In this document: positions 35,560-44,074 of the stretch, one piece after another
Numbering within the stretch: position 1 is the stretch's first letter
Layout: the number at the start of each line of letters is the position of its first letter
Assembly: GCF_030159855.1 (NCBI RefSeq)
Contig: NZ_BSNG01000003.1
Span: 293,419-357,418, forward strand
Direction: 5' to 3'
DNA from: Devosia yakushimensis
GTDB lineage: Bacteria; Pseudomonadota; Alphaproteobacteria; Rhizobiales; Devosiaceae
DNA length: 64,000 nt
Translations under genes and position numbers: made by a program
The notes under the pieces: generated by a model
Told to the model about the DNA's origin: nothing
Database searches by the model: none
Seen by the model: only the letters and a program-made list of their open reading frames with translations

Positions 35560-36426
35560 TCAGCTCCTACGCTTCTCAATATTAAGTTCGATGGTTGCCG
35601 ACATTTCCTCAACTGGCGCCAGGATCCTGGCGCCAGTTCCCAGAATTTGGCGCGCGTGGAGGTTGAAACCGTTGGCGAGATGAGAAACCGGTTCGATGCA
35701 AACGAAATCGCCATCGCCTTTATGAAGAACAAGATGGCTCATTGTCGGGCTGGCCGATATTGTAAGCGTGAGGTCGTCCTTGGTATCGACCTGAACATCG
35801 GACCAGCAGGACAGGTAGTGTGTGCCGCTGACGTTTTCATCAAACGCCTGAATCACTGGTTGCCGATCGCCTGTCGGCAGATAATCCTTGCGGATGGGCC
35901 ACTCGTATTCGGCGTCGTGGCGAACACGCTGGCAGCCGGCGATATAGGGATGCCATCCCAGACCGACCGGCATCGCAGTCTCACCTCGATTAGTAACTGA
36001 CAGCTTCAATCGCAGCCCGCCCTCGGTGATCACGAAGGTCTGCCGTGCGCTAAATTTCCAAGGCCAGTGCGGGTCGGCTGCCCGCTCCAGCGCCAGCGTA
36101 ACTGTGGTGTCGTTGCGTTCCGAAACTTGCCACGCTGCAAGATGAGCGGGACCATGAAGTGTATGCGGCTGAGCGTCAGGATGTGACGGCAGCGCCACTT
36201 CGCATCCATCGAGGCGCAGGCGGCCGCCCTCGATGCGGTTATGGTAGGGGACCATTGGATAAGCGCCGGCCCGAGGCCAGAACGGCGGGTGGAACTCTTG
36301 TGCTTCCAGCGGGACAAGCACATCGACACTATCATGCGTCAGTCTTGTCACCCGGCCGCCAAAAGCGGGCGCCACTTCGAGCGCTATAGCGCCACACTTC
36401 AATAAGATCCGCTCGCCGATAGACAT
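35560..36426 (-). CDS. Aldose 1-epimerase (GalM-like)
   Basis: 288 residues. Typical elements: GGRVTRLTHDSVDVLVPL, WPRAGAYPMVPYHNRIEGG with the RxxN pair, HGPAHLAAW (first His), GLGWHPYIAG (second His), and an acidic residue near the end in VCIEPVSH. It mutarotates aldoses or related sugars in the cytoplasm. It is the first gene of the run that continues into the IclR fusion, so sugar epimerisation, lactone sensing or hydrolysis and acid dehydration are transcribed together. An operator candidate lies 76 bases upstream. Confidence 0.9.
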   Translation of the reverse strand: MSIGERILLKCGAIALEVAPAFGGRVTRLTHDSVDVLVPLEAQEFHPPFWPRAGAYPMVPYHNRIEGGRLRLDGCEVALPSHPDAQPHTLHGPAHLAAWQVSERNDTTVTLALERAADPHWPWKFSARQTFVITEGGLRLKLSVTNRGETAMPVGLGWHPYIAGCQRVRHDAEYEWPIRKDYLPTGDRQPVIQAFDENVSGTHYLSCWSDVQVDTKDDLTLTISASPTMSHLVLHKGDGDFVCIEPVSHLANGFNLHARQILGTGARILAPVEEMSATIELNIEKRRS

Positions 36427-36908
36427 GTATCCTCCAATTAGTGAGGTACATGGTGGGTGGTGAGACGGTCAATGCATCGAGACGACGATGGATGCGAGTT
36501 TGCCTCACATTGTGAGACGAAAGCTAGAAACTGGTTATCAGCTACACATAAGAAGGTGTGCAAGCCCGGTCCGCGACTAGCCTCCATGATACGACCATCG
36601 CTGATAGCCCATACCCACTGACCGATGGCAGCTTTTGGGCAATCGAAAGCAGCTGCTGAACGGCCGCAATGGGGTCGACTGCTGACGGTCCGGTATGGTT
36701 TCCGAACAAAGTTCCAGACCGCATATTATGCGAATCCGGCACCTGCTTTGCGCGCCCAAATCGGTCGTTCATCACCTAACCGCTTCCCAAAAGGCAGACA
36801 CCAGGCGCGCTATAGGCCTTTTGAGCGTCACGCTAGCAGTGGCATACATTGAGTGTCACCGGCACCGTAGACCTGTATCGGCAGGGATCGCCGGCTAGGA
36901 GCCGGTAA
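36427..36908. other. Intergenic control region and junction to the Dnd locus
   Basis: Between the aldose epimerase and the HTH-ParA gene. The left part holds the operator candidate at 36502-36518 and a loose half-site copy GGTGAGACGG around 36459. A 77-residue open frame on the minus strand (36542-36775) has no convincing start site and I do not support it as a gene. No mobile-element ends or repeats seen. It separates catabolic from defence genes. Confidence 0.4.
36502..36518. promoter_or_regulatory. Palindromic operator candidate before the aldose epimerase operon
   Basis: GCCTCACATTGTGAGAC contains CTCACA-T-TGTGAG, a perfect 6-1-6 palindrome, and matches the site at 27809-27825 in outer bases and spacing. 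It lies 76 bases upstream of the epimerase start, where an IclR-type protein could bind. Confidence 0.6.
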
Positions 36909-36923
36909 TACCCATAATGGGTA
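36909..36923. promoter_or_regulatory. 15-bp perfect palindrome upstream of the HTH-ParA gene
   Basis: TACCCAT-A-ATGGGTA, perfect over both 7-base arms, 90 bases before the ParA-like start. Candidate operator of the Dnd locus. Confidence 0.5.
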
Positions 36924-36962
36924 AAAGGCATCCTCCCCCATTATTCCTCTTGCACCGCGATC

Positions 36963-37001
36963 TGTGACCGTTGTACACATTGGTTGTGAGCAATGGTCAC
37001 A
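36963..37001. promoter_or_regulatory. Inverted pair of 17-bp elements directly before the HTH-ParA start
   Basis: TGTGACCGTTGTACACA (36963-36979) and, inverted, TGTGACCATTGCTCACA (complement of 36985-37001) agree at 14 of 17 positions; their centres are about 21 bases apart, two helix turns. The pair ends 11 bases before the ATG at 37013. This is the geometry of an autoregulatory operator for the HTH part of the protein. Confidence 0.6.
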
Positions 37002-37012
37002 AGTAGCTTTTT

Positions 37013-38059
37013 ATGCCTCTAGCCGAAGACGACTTAGTCGGGATCAACGAGATCGCCGATATCGCCGGGGTATCGCGACAAGCCGTCGCCAATTGGCGGG
37101 TTCGGTTCGCCGATTTCCCCAAACCTCATACCGAACTCAAGGCCGGCCCGGTGTTCCGAGCCCGCCAGATCAAAGCTTGGCTAAGAAAAAGGAAAGTGCC
37201 CATGGCTCGTGTCGTATCACTGATCAATCTGAAGGGTGGGGTGGCCAAGACTACCACCACCGTAGCGCTCGCGGAAACGCTCGCCTCCCGGTTTGGCAAG
37301 CGCATCCTCGTTATCGACTTGGACCCGCAGACCAACGCTACGACCATGTTGATCGGCGAGAAGAAGTGGGAAAAATTGAATGAGAAGGGGTGGACGCTGG
37401 CCACTCTATTCAAGGACGCGCTCGACCCGGAGAACAAAGCGTTCGACCTTCAGAAGACACTGCAGAAAGGCGTGTCCGACGTCCAGGGCGCCGAGAAAGT
37501 TGACCTGCTTCCTTCGAGCCTCGACCTGATCGACGTCCAGGACAAGCTTGCCAGCGCGCCCAGCGGGCAGTTCTATTCCGTCACACCCATCGACCTGCTG
37601 CGCCTTGCGGTGAAGTCGCTCCTCGACGACTACGACCTTGTGCTTGTCGATTGCCCACCCAACTTGGGCATCATCACCCTGAACGGCCTGCGAATCTCCG
37701 AAGGCTATATCATCCCCACGGTCCCGGACGTCCTGTCCACGTACGGCATTCCTCAGATCGTGAAACGCGTGGGCAATTTCTCGAAGGAGGTCGGAGAAGA
37801 AATCGCTCCGCTTGGTATCGTCATCACCAAGTACCAGGAGGCCTCTACCATTCACGTCAACGTGTCTCGCGACTTGCGCCGGCGCAATGATCCACCGGTC
37901 TTTGAGACGGTGATACGTCAGGCCAACCAAATCGCGGCAGCGGCCGAACTGCAAACGAGCCGGCGGACGCTCAAGCAGAAATATGGCTACGGCGACCTCG
38001 CTACCCGCTATATCGATCTGGCTCAGGAGCTGCTGGATAAGCTGGAGATCGACGCATGA
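37013..38059 (+). CDS. ParA-like ATPase with N-terminal MerR/AlpA-type HTH
   Basis: 348 residues. Residues 8-60 are a DNA-binding HTH (VGINEIADIAGVSRQAVANW ... FRARQIKAWLRKR). Residues 65-345 are a ParA/Soj P-loop ATPase with deviant Walker A KGGVAKTT at 73-80, VIDLDPQTNATTM and VLVDCPPNLGII. An internal ATG at 37202 behind AAGGAAAG could give a second, HTH-less product. ParA proteins partition DNA or proteins; here no parS/ParB is visible, and the place at the head of a Dnd locus lacking DndB suggests a regulator of that locus. It overlaps the next gene by 4 bases. Confidence 0.85.
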   Translation: MPLAEDDLVGINEIADIAGVSRQAVANWRVRFADFPKPHTELKAGPVFRARQIKAWLRKRKVPMARVVSLINLKGGVAKTTTTVALAETLASRFGKRILVIDLDPQTNATTMLIGEKKWEKLNEKGWTLATLFKDALDPENKAFDLQKTLQKGVSDVQGAEKVDLLPSSLDLIDVQDKLASAPSGQFYSVTPIDLLRLAVKSLLDDYDLVLVDCPPNLGIITLNGLRISEGYIIPTVPDVLSTYGIPQIVKRVGNFSKEVGEEIAPLGIVITKYQEASTIHVNVSRDLRRRNDPPVFETVIRQANQIAAAAELQTSRRTLKQKYGYGDLATRYIDLAQELLDKLEIDA

Positions 38060-38466
38060 ACCTGAAGAAGACTCTTGGCGCGCTAGTCGCGATTATTTTG
38101 GAAGAGGCCGGGAGAAATCCCGACTTCAAGGAGCGCATCGAGGCCGTTTTACAGCCCCCGGCCTCCCGCCTGGAATCAGGACCCAAGCCACGCGGGGGCG
38201 GCCCGGAGCAAAGAGAACATCGGAAGGGTGGCCGCCGCGCGCCCGCCACCCTTGATCCTATCGACCTCGTCAAGGAAGGCGAACCCGCCTTGCGGGCGCG
38301 ACTGGCGGACCTTGATCTGGAACGCCTGCTCGACGTCGTGGCCCAATACGGTATGGACCCTGGCAAATTGGTGATGAAGTGGAAGGATCGGGACCGCGTA
38401 ATTGACCGCATCGTCGAAGTCGCCTCCGCCCGGGCGACAAAAGGAGATTCATTCAGAAAGGAATGA
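38056..38466 (+). CDS. Unknown partner protein of the HTH-ParA
   Basis: 136 residues, start overlapping the ParA stop (ATGA), which ties their translation. N-terminal helix MNLKKTLGALVAIILEEAGR, a basic, proline/glycine-rich linker (about 48-75: KPRGGGPEQREHRKGGRR), and a C-terminal helical part LDLERLLDVVAQYGMDPGKL, MKWKDRDRVIDRIV. No membrane segment, no family I can name. The position is that of a ParB-like partner, but neither a ParB nuclease motif nor an HTH is seen. A role in binding DNA or the ParA protein is inference only. Confidence 0.7.
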   Translation: MNLKKTLGALVAIILEEAGRNPDFKERIEAVLQPPASRLESGPKPRGGGPEQREHRKGGRRAPATLDPIDLVKEGEPALRARLADLDLERLLDVVAQYGMDPGKLVMKWKDRDRVIDRIVEVASARATKGDSFRKE

Positions 38467-39066
38467 GGCTTAATGCCAGTCGTATGTCTGGAGGTCGTGG
38501 ATGGCTGCTCAAGCTAGCGGCGGTGTACGAAAGACGTACGGGGCCGGCTAGGTGACTTTAGATCCGTAGCACGAATTATTTTGCCGGGCATGAGCCTTTG
38601 CCGGCTTCGTTGAAATCGTAGATTGTTGCCGCAAGTTTGGACGTGATTGGCGGCTCGGCAGCCGAGTTTGCGAAGCAGTAAAACCTCTCGCCCGACTTGT
38701 CGAAGGCGACCCTACCGGCAATGCCTTGACCCCATGGGGTGGCGCCGACACGGCATCTGCCTTAGCTTTGACCAAGATTGCGATCGCATCCGTTGGCTCG
38801 CCCGGTATTCGAGCGCCGCAGCCAGCAACAGCTGCTTTTGATCGCTTCAGCTTGCGCCCACGGGGTCGGTATCTCGCCAGCACCGTTATGGGATAGGTTG
38901 GGGTGATAATCGCTGGGACAACGACCATCTCACCTGGGAGCCGCCGGATTCGAGGTGAGATGGGCGATTTCCCCTCAAGATTGCTCCATAACCTTTGGAA
39001 TTGCTATGCAGGATTGTTCAGGCACCTTAGTCTGCGAAGGTTATCGGTCGGCGGACCAAGGTCAAC
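38467..39066. other. 600-base gap within the Dnd locus, perhaps with a gene remnant
   Basis: No gene with start, ribosome-binding site and protein-like composition on either strand. On the minus strand near 38578-38750 one frame reads GQGIAGRVAFDKSGERFYCF and YDFNEAGKGSCPAK before a stop, which looks protein-like but has no start; upstream the frame is closed. It may be the tail of a lost gene. The right end must contain the promoter of the dndA operon, for which I see no clear -35/-10 pair. Confidence 0.35.
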
Positions 39067-40215
39067 ATGCCACACTATCTCGACTATCATTCCCACTATC
39101 CGATCGATCCGAGGGTACTGTTGAAGCTCACCTCGTCTTTCCTATCGGTCGATGCGAACCCGCATTCTACCCATCGGCATGGAATAGAAGCCAGATCAAG
39201 CCTTGAGCAAGCCCGCGAGCAGGTAGCCAGTCTAATCGACGCTCGCCCATCCGAGATCGTATTCACATCAGGTGCTACTGAGGCCAATAATCTGGTTTTC
39301 GAAGGCATCGCCACCCTCCTCAAGGATTTGGGGCGCACGGAGGTTCTGGTCTCTTCCACCGAGCACGCTTCGGTCCTTCAGTCTGCTAACCAATTGGAGC
39401 ATAAGGGTTTCATGGTCGGGGTTGTACCGGTGACATCCGACGGCCTGTTGGATATGCGCGCCTTGGTAACAATGATGTCGGAAAAGACCGGGCTGGTCTC
39501 CGTGGCCGCTGCCAACCACGAGATCGGCACGCTTCAGGATCTCGGTGCCGTGTCGCAGGCAGTCCGCTCACGTGGTGCCCTTTTCCATTCAGATCTGGCG
39601 CAAGCCGCCGGCAAGCTGCCGGTATCTGCTGGCCTTCTCGACCTGGCCAGCCTCTCCGCCCACAAGCTGGGAGGACCGACCGGCGTGGGGGCGATGTATG
39701 TTCGCAGGCGCATTCGACCAAAGATGACTGCCCATCTCCGCGGCGGTCATCAGGAAAGCGGTCTGAGGTCCGGGACGGTGCCTGTGCCGCTATGCGTCGC
39801 GTTCGGCGAAGCCTGTGAAATTGCCAGTGTCGAGATGGCGAGCAATGCCGCCCACGTCTACGCCTTAAGGGCGGTTCTCGTGGACGGGCTGCTCCGCATT
39901 CCAGGATCATACATGAATGGCTCGCTCGACCACCGTTTGCCCGGCAACGCCAATGTGCGGTTCGACGGTGTGGACGCCGAGGCGCTGGTGACCTATTTGC
40001 AAGACATTGTCTCTATATCCACCGGTTCTGCGTGCAGCGCCCGGTCTCTCGAGCCCTCCCACGTTCTTCTCGCTATCGGGCTGTCGCGAACCCAGGCGGA
40101 GAGTTCGATAAGGATCGGCTTGGGGCCGTCCACCACCGGCGCGATAGTCGCCGATACGGTCGATGCAATCGCATCGGCGGTCCACGCACTCAGGTCTGTA
40201 CGGAATCGAGCATGA
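39067..40215 (+). CDS. dndA: Cysteine desulfurase DndA-type
   Basis: 382 residues, class V aminotransferase fold. PLP lysine K200 (SAHKLGGPTG), ATEANN near residue 73, EHASVL, NHEIGTLQD, and the sulfur-carrying cysteine C323 in STGSACSA; SSIRIGLG closes the family pattern. It takes sulfur from cysteine and, in Dnd systems, hands it to DndC for replacing a non-bridging phosphate oxygen in DNA. The gene overlaps dndC by 4 bases, which is why I call it DndA rather than a house-keeping IscS. First gene of the Dnd operon. Confidence 0.88.
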   Translation: MPHYLDYHSHYPIDPRVLLKLTSSFLSVDANPHSTHRHGIEARSSLEQAREQVASLIDARPSEIVFTSGATEANNLVFEGIATLLKDLGRTEVLVSSTEHASVLQSANQLEHKGFMVGVVPVTSDGLLDMRALVTMMSEKTGLVSVAAANHEIGTLQDLGAVSQAVRSRGALFHSDLAQAAGKLPVSAGLLDLASLSAHKLGGPTGVGAMYVRRRIRPKMTAHLRGGHQESGLRSGTVPVPLCVAFGEACEIASVEMASNAAHVYALRAVLVDGLLRIPGSYMNGSLDHRLPGNANVRFDGVDAEALVTYLQDIVSISTGSACSARSLEPSHVLLAIGLSRTQAESSIRIGLGPSTTGAIVADTVDAIASAVHALRSVRNRA

Positions 40216-41351
40216 ATATGATCCTTGAAACACTCGAGCTTCCGCCTCCAGCCTCGGATCTCGGCGCCAAGCTCAAGGGCATCCTGGCCGATTTAAAGGA
40301 GGAGTACCTCCAACCCCACGATACTCCCTGGATAATCGGTTTCTCGGGCGGGAAAGATAGCACTTTGCTGGCGCAACTCGCGTTCGAGATGCTGCTGTCG
40401 CTGCCGCCGCGCAGGCGCACACGGACGGTCCACGTCGTGGCGAACGACACGCTGGTGGAGTCGCCGGTGATCGCCGATCATCTGGACGAAGTCCTGGCCA
40501 GGATACGAAGTTCGGTGGAGCCGCTCCGGTTGCCGGTCGTGGTCGCCAAGACCGTCCCGCCCACAGAACAGACCTTTTGGGTGAACCTGATCGGAAGGGG
40601 CTATCCTTCCCCGAGCCGCGTCTTCCGCTGGTGCACCGACCGCATGAAGATCGCGCCTACGACCCAGTATATCCGCTCGCAAGTCGACGCGTCGGGCCAG
40701 ACGATCCTGCTGCTTGGCGTGCGACGCTCGGAATCGACCCAGCGGGCGCGCAGCGTGGGCCGCTACGAGAACGGGGAGAGGCTCAATCCACACAACAGTC
40801 TCCAGAACTGCTTCGTCTACAAGCCGATAGTGGAACTCAGCACAGACGAGGTCTGGCAAACCCTCCTGCAATCCAATCCGCCTTGGGGCGGGACGCACCG
40901 CGCGCTGGTGACCATGTACCGCAACGCCGGAGGCGGAGAGTGCCCGCTGGTGACCGACAAGACCGAGGCACCGTCCTGCGGCACGTCGTCCTCACGGTTC
41001 GGATGCTGGACCTGCACGGTCGTCGAAAAGGACAAGAGTGCGGAGTCGTTCATCGAAGCGGGGCACGGCGACCTCGAACCGCTGCTCGAGTTCCGTGACT
41101 GGCTGAAGGCAATCCGCGAAGACGGCTCCATGCGTATGGCGTCTCGGCGAAACGGCACGCTGAACTTCGTCGGCGAGGGTCGGCTTATCCCGGGACCGTT
41201 CACCCTCGAAGCCAGGGAGGAGATCCTGACGCGGTTGATCGCCGTCCAGGACGAGGTCGACGTGCAACTTATCTCGCCCGATGAGATCGAGGCCATCCGG
41301 AAGATCTGGGCGGCCGACCTGGTGACTCTTGCGGCGGCGGACCGGGCGTGA
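40212..41351 (+). CDS. dndC: DNA sulfur-modification protein DndC (PAPS reductase-like)
   Basis: 379 residues from MNMILETLELPPP (ATG overlapping the dndA stop). The PP-loop is SGGKDST at 45-51; cysteines C244, C256, C265 and C268 (with CGTSSSRFGCWTC) fit the 4Fe-4S site of DndC, and C141 in FRWCTDRMK is conserved in PAPS reductase-like proteins. It has ATP pyrophosphatase activity in known systems and activates the DNA backbone for sulfur insertion. Characterised DndC proteins are nearer 450-550 residues, so this is a short form, lacking a C-terminal part rather than a core motif. Confidence 0.9.
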   Translation: MNMILETLELPPPASDLGAKLKGILADLKEEYLQPHDTPWIIGFSGGKDSTLLAQLAFEMLLSLPPRRRTRTVHVVANDTLVESPVIADHLDEVLARIRSSVEPLRLPVVVAKTVPPTEQTFWVNLIGRGYPSPSRVFRWCTDRMKIAPTTQYIRSQVDASGQTILLLGVRRSESTQRARSVGRYENGERLNPHNSLQNCFVYKPIVELSTDEVWQTLLQSNPPWGGTHRALVTMYRNAGGGECPLVTDKTEAPSCGTSSSRFGCWTCTVVEKDKSAESFIEAGHGDLEPLLEFRDWLKAIREDGSMRMASRRNGTLNFVGEGRLIPGPFTLEAREEILTRLIAVQDEVDVQLISPDEIEAIRKIWAADLVTLAAADRA

Positions 41352-43585
41352 CATTGCCGGCTGTGTCGCTTCTCGAACGGCTGTCACAGGCGCGCTTCCA
41401 ATTCGGGGGCACGGGAAACCGCCGCAGGCTTTTCACCGTTTTCGACGAGATATTGGCGGAAACGGGCAACGGCTCGGACGAAGGCGCGATTCTGCCTGAG
41501 CTGCGGGCACCGGAACGCGCGGCGAGCTTCTCGTTCACGGGCATGACAGTCAACAATTGGAAAGCATTCGACCAGGCCGAATTCACTTTCCCGCAAAGCG
41601 GAGATGGCCGTTCGGTCATCCTGGTGGGGGGGAACAACGGCAATGGCAAGACCAGCATCCTCGAAGCCGTGATGTACGGACTTTACGGGGTCCGTGGACA
41701 TCTCGACACCGGTCGTGCCGTCCGGCCCGATGCCGGTGATGTGCCGGTCGCGGGCAGGCGGGCGGACTACCAGAGGTTCATGGAGCGGGCACTGCACCGC
41801 CCGGCATTCGAGCGGGGCGAGACGACGATCTCCATCCGCATCTCCGCCGCGACGGGTGAGGGGCCGATCGAGATCGATCGGCAGTGGTATTTCGACGACG
41901 AAGGTCATTTCTCTGTTGGGGACGAGGAGCTAGTACTGCGGATAGGCGACGATCGCCACCTACTTCAGGTGCCCGAGGCGGAAGACCCCGCCGAATTCTA
42001 CCAGAGGGAAATCGGCCGGCTGCTGGCCCCGGCCAGCATGATGCCTTTTTTCCTCTTCGACGGCGAACACGTACGTAGGCTTGCCGAGCAGGAATTGGAC
42101 GGTCAGGTCCGTTACGGTATCGAAAGTGCACTCGGCCTTACCACGCTGCGATCCCTTGTCGACGACCTGAGGGACTATGCGCGTGATCGCGAGCGCGATC
42201 TGTCCGCCGAGGACGCCGATAACTCGAGCGCGGCGGCGTTGTCGAAACTCGAGGCAGAGCTGGAGGAAGCCGGTCGTGAACTCGAGCTGATCGAAGCCGA
42301 ACTGCAACCGCTGCGCGCCCGTCGGGATGACATGGTCCAGGAAATGGGGTCGCTGGGGGTCGCCACCTACGATGCGCAGAAGGACAGGTTGGAGCGGCGC
42401 AAGGCACTCGAGGCGGAGATCAAGTCGGGGCGAGACACTCTCATGTCGGCAGCGTCCCGCCTGCCTTTCGCCCTGGTCGGCACGGACCTGCTGGAGCGAA
42501 CCGTCCGCAGCCTGGAGAAAACCGGTCGCGAGGCCGATCGCCTTTCGAGGTACGACGACGTGATGCTGCAGCGCCTGTTGGCTGCCTCGCGGGATGTGCA
42601 GCCGAAATTGACGGACGCGGAGCAGTCCCTCATCGACCAGCGGATCGGCGCCGCGTGGAAGGCGATGCGAGCCGACGCAACTCGAGGATCGCGGTCAAGT
42701 CAGGAAAAGAGTCTACACGACTACCTGGCGGGGCTGCGGATTGACCGTGTCACCGAAGCCCTTCGGATGGCGGCCACCACGGGGCAGCAGGTCAAGGACA
42801 GCCTTGGGACGCTCGAGACTTCAAAGCGTCTGCTCAAGGAAATGGGAGACGCGGAGGATACCCGCGCAAGGACCGTGGAGATCAGACGAGCATTGGCGGA
42901 AGAACTCGGTGCCGTAAACCAGGCCATTTCGGCTCTGGAGCTCAAGCGCAGGGCGTTAGACCAGAACCTCGGACGGATCCAGACCGCCCTTGCCCCGCTC
43001 CGTGACGAGCGACTGCGGCGGCGCTCGCAACGGGCTGGCTCCACCTCTTTGTCGGATCGCGTGGCCGCGGCGCATTCGACAGTCGCGAGCTTGTCGCGGG
43101 CGATGGAGGCCGTCGTTCCGACCTACTACGCGCAGCTGGCCAGCAAGGTTACCGAGATCTACCGGGCGCTGGCGCACAAGGGGATAGTCCAGCGGGTCGA
43201 CATCGACACCAGCGGTGCCGTGACACTCCTCGACGCCGCTGGTCGGAACCTGCGCAATACCGATCCATCCGCGGGCGAGAGCCAGATTTTCGCCATGTCC
43301 TTGATCTCCGCGATCTCCGACATGCTCGGTAGTCCGCTTCCCCTCATCATCGACACACCCTTGGGGCGGCTGGATCCCGGCCATCGCGAGCGCATATTGG
43401 CCCACTTCGCCAACCGGCCGGTCCAGACCATATTGCTCTCTCAGCCGGAGGAGGTGGGCGGGCGCTACTACGACCTGATCAAGTCGCGCCTGCTGGCCGA
43501 GTTCCATCTTACATACGTGCCGGGGGCGGACGGTTTGGGTCGCTCCACCCTCAGCCCCGGCTACTTCCCGAGGCACGCAGCATGA
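41348..43585 (+). CDS. dndD: DndD-type SMC-like ATPase
   Basis: 745 residues from a GTG at 41348 that overlaps the dndC stop. Walker A GGNNGNGKTS at 94-103, SMC-like coiled coil about 270-590, signature SAGESQIFAM about 641, Walker B PLIIDTPLGRLDPGH about 663-676. DndD proteins use ATP hydrolysis to shape or nick DNA during phosphorothioation. Unusual: about 60 residues before the first conserved strand (FTGMTVNNWKAFDQ), while typical DndD proteins start close to it. A second DndD-like protein is encoded at 44277. Confidence 0.85.
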   Translation: MTLPAVSLLERLSQARFQFGGTGNRRRLFTVFDEILAETGNGSDEGAILPELRAPERAASFSFTGMTVNNWKAFDQAEFTFPQSGDGRSVILVGGNNGNGKTSILEAVMYGLYGVRGHLDTGRAVRPDAGDVPVAGRRADYQRFMERALHRPAFERGETTISIRISAATGEGPIEIDRQWYFDDEGHFSVGDEELVLRIGDDRHLLQVPEAEDPAEFYQREIGRLLAPASMMPFFLFDGEHVRRLAEQELDGQVRYGIESALGLTTLRSLVDDLRDYARDRERDLSAEDADNSSAAALSKLEAELEEAGRELELIEAELQPLRARRDDMVQEMGSLGVATYDAQKDRLERRKALEAEIKSGRDTLMSAASRLPFALVGTDLLERTVRSLEKTGREADRLSRYDDVMLQRLLAASRDVQPKLTDAEQSLIDQRIGAAWKAMRADATRGSRSSQEKSLHDYLAGLRIDRVTEALRMAATTGQQVKDSLGTLETSKRLLKEMGDAEDTRARTVEIRRALAEELGAVNQAISALELKRRALDQNLGRIQTALAPLRDERLRRRSQRAGSTSLSDRVAAAHSTVASLSRAMEAVVPTYYAQLASKVTEIYRALAHKGIVQRVDIDTSGAVTLLDAAGRNLRNTDPSAGESQIFAMSLISAISDMLGSPLPLIIDTPLGRLDPGHRERILAHFANRPVQTILLSQPEEVGGRYYDLIKSRLLAEFHLTYVPGADGLGRSTLSPGYFPRHAA

Positions 43586-44013
43586 GCGACCCGCTACTTC
43601 CCCTGCAGATCGGCGACATCGCACGTGCGGATTTCCGAACGTCATTCCACGCCGACACCGTAAACGCTTCGATCCAGAAAAAATTCGCCTTCCAGTTCAA
43701 GTACCAACCCGCGCGCTTGGCACTGGCGCTGTCGTTGCGCATCCCGACCCCCCCGGATGCCCCCGCCGATACCTCGGGGCGTCCGATAAAAGGCGACTTC
43801 CTCTTCGGATCCGACGAAGCGGAGCTTTCCGCCTGGGTAGCCTTGATCGTGCAGCACGCGGGAGGGATGGACCTGACGCGAAAGATGTTCCAAGCCCTGG
43901 TATCGGCTCACTGGGCCCGAGGAACCGCCAAGCTGGGCGGCATCGCCGACGAACTACCCGCGGAACCTGAAACCTTGGTCGCCCTTCTTGCCGAAAGGTT
44001 TGACATCGCCTGA
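43582..44013 (+). CDS. dndE: DndE-like protein
   Basis: 143 residues, ATG overlapping the dndD stop. The core FRTSFHADTVNASIQKKF, ARLALALSLRIPTPP and KGDFLFGSDEAELSAWVALI corresponds to the DndE pattern (helices with a basic surface, then P-rich loop and an acidic D/E-rich turn). DndE forms a tetramer that binds nicked DNA in known systems. It has a C-terminal extension of about 40 residues (TRKMFQALVSAHWARGTAKL) beyond the usual 110-120. Last gene of the chain of four with start/stop overlaps; 61 bases separate it from the next gene. Confidence 0.8.
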   Translation: MSDPLLPLQIGDIARADFRTSFHADTVNASIQKKFAFQFKYQPARLALALSLRIPTPPDAPADTSGRPIKGDFLFGSDEAELSAWVALIVQHAGGMDLTRKMFQALVSAHWARGTAKLGGIADELPAEPETLVALLAERFDIA

Positions 44014-44074
44014 AACGCCCAAGATAAGGCTATTTAAATCATAGCGTGCGCACTTTGGCCCTTTGGGGGGGCAG

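Noticed and set aside
36542..36775. 77-residue minus-strand frame before the Dnd locus
   Set aside because: No recognisable family, poor start site, in a region rich in regulatory palindromes.
37013..38059. Plasmid partition locus
   Set aside because: No ParB, parS repeats or replication gene nearby; context is a Dnd locus.
38548..38928. 126-residue minus-strand frame between the ParA partner and dndA
   Set aside because: Composition rich in Ser/Pro/Arg without domain pattern and no ribosome-binding site; likely non-coding or shadow of a remnant in another frame.
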